Position numbers and translations under genes: made by a program. Positions 61,601 to 64,000 of a stretch of DNA of 64,000 bases are shown one piece after another. The DNA lies in the NCBI GenBank assembly GCA_905250125.1, contig CAJNOL010000857.1:34314-98313 (forward strand). The letters run 5' to 3'. Below the pieces are notes generated by a model. The model ran no database searches, was not told where the DNA came from, and saw nothing but the letters and a program-made list of their open reading frames with translations. Position 1 is the stretch's first letter, and each line of letters opens with the position of its first letter. Source of the DNA: Rotaria sordida (lineage: Eukaryota > Rotifera > Eurotatoria > Philodinida > Philodinidae).

Positions 61601-63757
61601 AAATTCTTTCTCAATCACTTTCAATTCTGGTCGACAGACATTTATAAGATAGTCGATCTGAATAAAAAAAACAAATTCAAAAACGTTTTCCTTAATTAAA
61701 AATTTAGACGGACTATTATATTGATCCATGAGGAGCTTCATCGTAGAAGGAAAATAATGCTTTCGTATGCGTGAACTTGTTTTCTTCGTACTCCAATCCT
61801 GGCATATATTTTATGGATGCTAAATGATTCTGACTTTTTCTCAATCATATCTTTGATGAGATATACGGGATCGTATAAATGCAAGGATTGATATAATTAT
61901 TAGTCTGTTGTCACGTTCACCGGAGTCGATGATCCCTAGTCACTGCTCCACTTATATGATGCCAATCTTCGTAAACGTTTGCTCATTTTTAATATAGTTT
62001 ACGTGGTTTTGTATACTTTTAATCACCATTGCTCTAACTATTTTAGATCGAAGAAATCCTAATTGTCGTGCCATATCGCTATATGTATCAAGCAATGCTT
62101 TGAGGTGATATATTGCAAATTGTCAACAATTTACTTTCTTCAAATAATGTAGATTCTGCTTCTTGTCATTAGACTTCAAAGCCTCGTAACTTGAAACTAT
62201 AAACTGCACAAGTAGCAAGATGATTATTTCATCTACATTCAAACAAACGACTGACTTAGAACTAGTATGACTGTATTTTTCTTTGAAAAACTCTAGAATG
62301 ATAATTATCCTTTTACGCTAGAAATTACTCACTTGTGCTCAGCGTATAGCAATCGATAACAACATTTCTCAATGGTAGTCTACATACAACTATATTTACC
62401 TTCCCTTCCTCTACTTAATTGTTCTCCTGATATTCCAACGCGTCAGCTATGTCTCGAAAATTTTCTGTAGGTATGATCGAAATGATTCGTATTATGAAAC
62501 TAGCGATTGCCACTTTGCGTTGAACGTTCATTAAAGTGACATGTTAAAGTTTAACATTAAGACTATATAAACAGCAAGTACTGAATAGAAACGACAGCTG
62601 GCTCTGAGTAATATGCTGACTTGCAAAGATGAATCTTTCTGGATGTCGAAGACTACTCTAGTTCTAGTATTTTAGTTTAGAATTTTCCAGACATAGTCAT
62701 AGTATTCGTGCGAAATTTAATTGAGGATTTTCATACTATGCCGTTAATCATATGTTGCGTTATATAGAATATATCGGAATATTTTGAATGTACTGCATCA
62801 ATGTTGTTAACAATGCATACATTTTCTCGGAATTCCTTTCTAATAGTTCGTTTTTTTTTGCAGCCAATGTTCGAACATTGTATTTCTATTGTAATATCTG
62901 TGCAGATTCTCAACAAAAACATTAGAAGCTGAATTTTTCAGGATACAATCAAATTTGTTTTGAGAATCACACGGGAGTTCAAAAGTCAGACAATTAAGTA
63001 TCACTCGGTTATCTACTTGTGAGTGAAATATCAACTGAAAATCGCTTTACGCATTAAGATTCTTTCCACTCTCTCTGATGTTGTACTTGATATAAACAGA
63101 GATGATACTTACTTGCATTGAGGTCATTTCATTCAACTGATATTTTGTTAAACGATATTTGTTCAGTAAATCTTGAATTTGTTGTACTACATCATTGACT
63201 AGTTTGAAATAGCCAAAAATGTTGATGTGTTGTTGATTTTTGTCTGTTGCCATAGTAACAATTTTGTTGCATGTAACAGAAATCATTCCATTTTCTTGAT
63301 TGTGATGCTTCACCATTTCGATTAGTTCTTCTTGAAATTGTATTGCTTGCTTGTTTTGACGTTTCGATAATGTATTTACTCTACTATCTGCACTTTGTTC
63401 ATCGTCATGTTTCGATGTTTGCGTTGTTCTGGGTACTCTTGATTGTTTGTTATCTTTCAATTGTAACACGAATACTATTCGTAGAATATTATTTTGAATT
63501 ATCTGATCAATGCCAACAGTACTTGAAAAATGATTGAATTTTTCGTCATTGAAATAGTAAATTTCTAACACTTTAGTACGTTTGCCACTAGCTCGACATA
63601 CAGTAAACAGATCATTTTCATTATCTATTATTGCTTGTATGATATCAACTGCTCTTCGATTATGTAACCATGTTTTAACTAAACAATTCTTTAAATGATA
63701 TTTTTGAAGCCTCTGATAAAATATAGAATGAACGTTTGAATCATGGACATAAGCCAT
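58625..63757 (-). CDS. KH-like / macrodomain / KH-like / TIR fusion protein (PARP14-like N-terminus without visible PARP domain)
   Basis: Five exons (63113-63757, 61202-61657, 60536-61058, 58809-59647, 58625-58744) close in phases 0, 0, 1, 0 to 2583 nt, 860 aa. The start is ATG 63757 in a good context (GAGAAAATGG). Residues about 140-215 and about 220-330 look like the KH-type repeats of PARP14-like proteins (INIFGYFKLVNDVVQQIQDLL). A macrodomain begins at FEVLIGDIAAQKVDTIVIPS, with the first part completed across the exon 2/3 junction; the usual Asn after IV is replaced, so ADP-ribose binding is uncertain. Another KH-like segment (IKLKGSIIGIHEAKQKY) follows. The TIR domain (YNVMLSYCQED, GFSLWLSSNG, IILYISENYFEDEHCEKE) keeps the Glu three residues after the Cys of the HCEKE motif, the position used by NAD-cleaving TIRs. 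Introns 1 (1455 b) and 3 (888 b) are unusually long. Proposed role: NAD or ADP-ribose-linked innate signalling. Confidence 0.7.
61925..63040 (-). pseudogene. decayed coding fragments inside intron 1 of the TIR fusion gene
   Basis: Just downstream of the first exon, after an acceptor-like TTTTCAG near 63,035, an open stretch reads VILNCLTFELPCDSQNKFD and shifts frame near 62,880 into a helical segment (LAAKKNELLERNSEKMYALL). A second piece at about 61,930-62,165 reads LLDTYSDMARQLGFLRSKIV with a frameshift upstream. They do not improve the host gene: skipping them gives an uninterrupted KH-type alignment across the exon 1/2 junction. They look like relics of an insertion or of a former exon set. 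Family not recognised. Confidence 0.3.
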
Positions 63758-64000
63758 TTTCTCCTCAGAATAGAAACTTGTTGTTTTCGGTCACATGGAG
63801 GTGATATTCTCATTGGGTCTTAAAAAAATTGTCTGTTGTCTAAACAGTATTTCATTTTTTAAATGCTGAAACAAGTCAGTTTCCATTCAAAGAACTCATG
63901 AGAAAACTCATAAGGAAGAGATCTCTCGAAAAGATGAATTGTTTTGAAATTCTGACTTAATTTCATTGTGTAAATTTTGGCGAGTGGCAACATATTATAT
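63758..64000. other. 5' flank of the TIR fusion gene
   Basis: Upstream sequence of the minus-strand gene, cut by the window end. No motif named; further 5' exons beyond the window cannot be excluded. Confidence 0.3.

Noticed and set aside
1-64000. CRISPR array or bacterial operon structure
   Set aside because: No regular direct repeats with unique spacers; genes have spliceosomal introns.

Overview
The window is eukaryotic nuclear DNA, AT-rich (roughly two thirds A+T). Most introns are short (about 50-110 bases, GT...AG), and several genes are intronless. I read it as a metazoan, most likely a bdelloid rotifer (Rotaria or Adineta type). The reasons are the short introns, fungal-looking transporters without introns, an expanded kinase and zinc-finger gene, a B-box/SPRY-like pseudogene of a family I associate with bdelloids, and recurrent TGTGGG-like G-rich motifs resembling what I recall of the bdelloid telomere repeat. 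The species assignment is inference. No tRNA, rRNA or CRISPR array was found.

Layout. 1-6188: gene-poor, with one Tc1-like inverted-repeat element (about 3028-3673). 6189-12372 (+): an 18-exon gene encoding three tandem kinase-like domains followed by seven C2HC zinc-finger modules; its first intron carries a 600-base inverted repeat. 12373-17376: no confident gene; a degenerate ~205-base tandem repeat and G-rich hairpins. 17377-18286 (+): a six-exon Cdc42-like GTPase. 18287-23210: a nested inverted-repeat element and otherwise nothing. 23211-24125 (-): an intronless seven-helix receptor, with a possible Cys-rich secreted-protein exon just upstream. 25515-28420 (-): a two-exon membrane-anchored M28 metallopeptidase. 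32423-34066 (-): an intronless fungal-type MFS transporter. 35847-36659: two head-to-head TTAA-flanked elements. 37558-38582 (-): a B-box/SPRY-like pseudogene. 40606-42267 (-): an intronless sugar transporter. 42779-43610 (+): SH3-like fragments. 49205-51870 (-): a decayed hAT/DUF4371 gene. 55705-56801 (-): a gene of unknown function. 58625-63757 (-): a five-exon gene joining KH-like repeats, a macrodomain and a TIR domain.

The genes do not form one pathway. Two of them are candidates for innate-immunity or signalling functions in new architectures: the triple (pseudo)kinase plus zinc-finger protein, whose fingers resemble the TRAFD1/XAF1 type, and the KH-macro-KH-TIR protein, which pairs a potential NAD-consuming domain with an ADP-ribose-binding fold. 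For both, every exon phase closes and the total length is a multiple of three. The most unexplained non-coding signal is a recurring composite of a G-rich/C-rich hairpin next to a cluster of one degenerate short word that differs from locus to locus.
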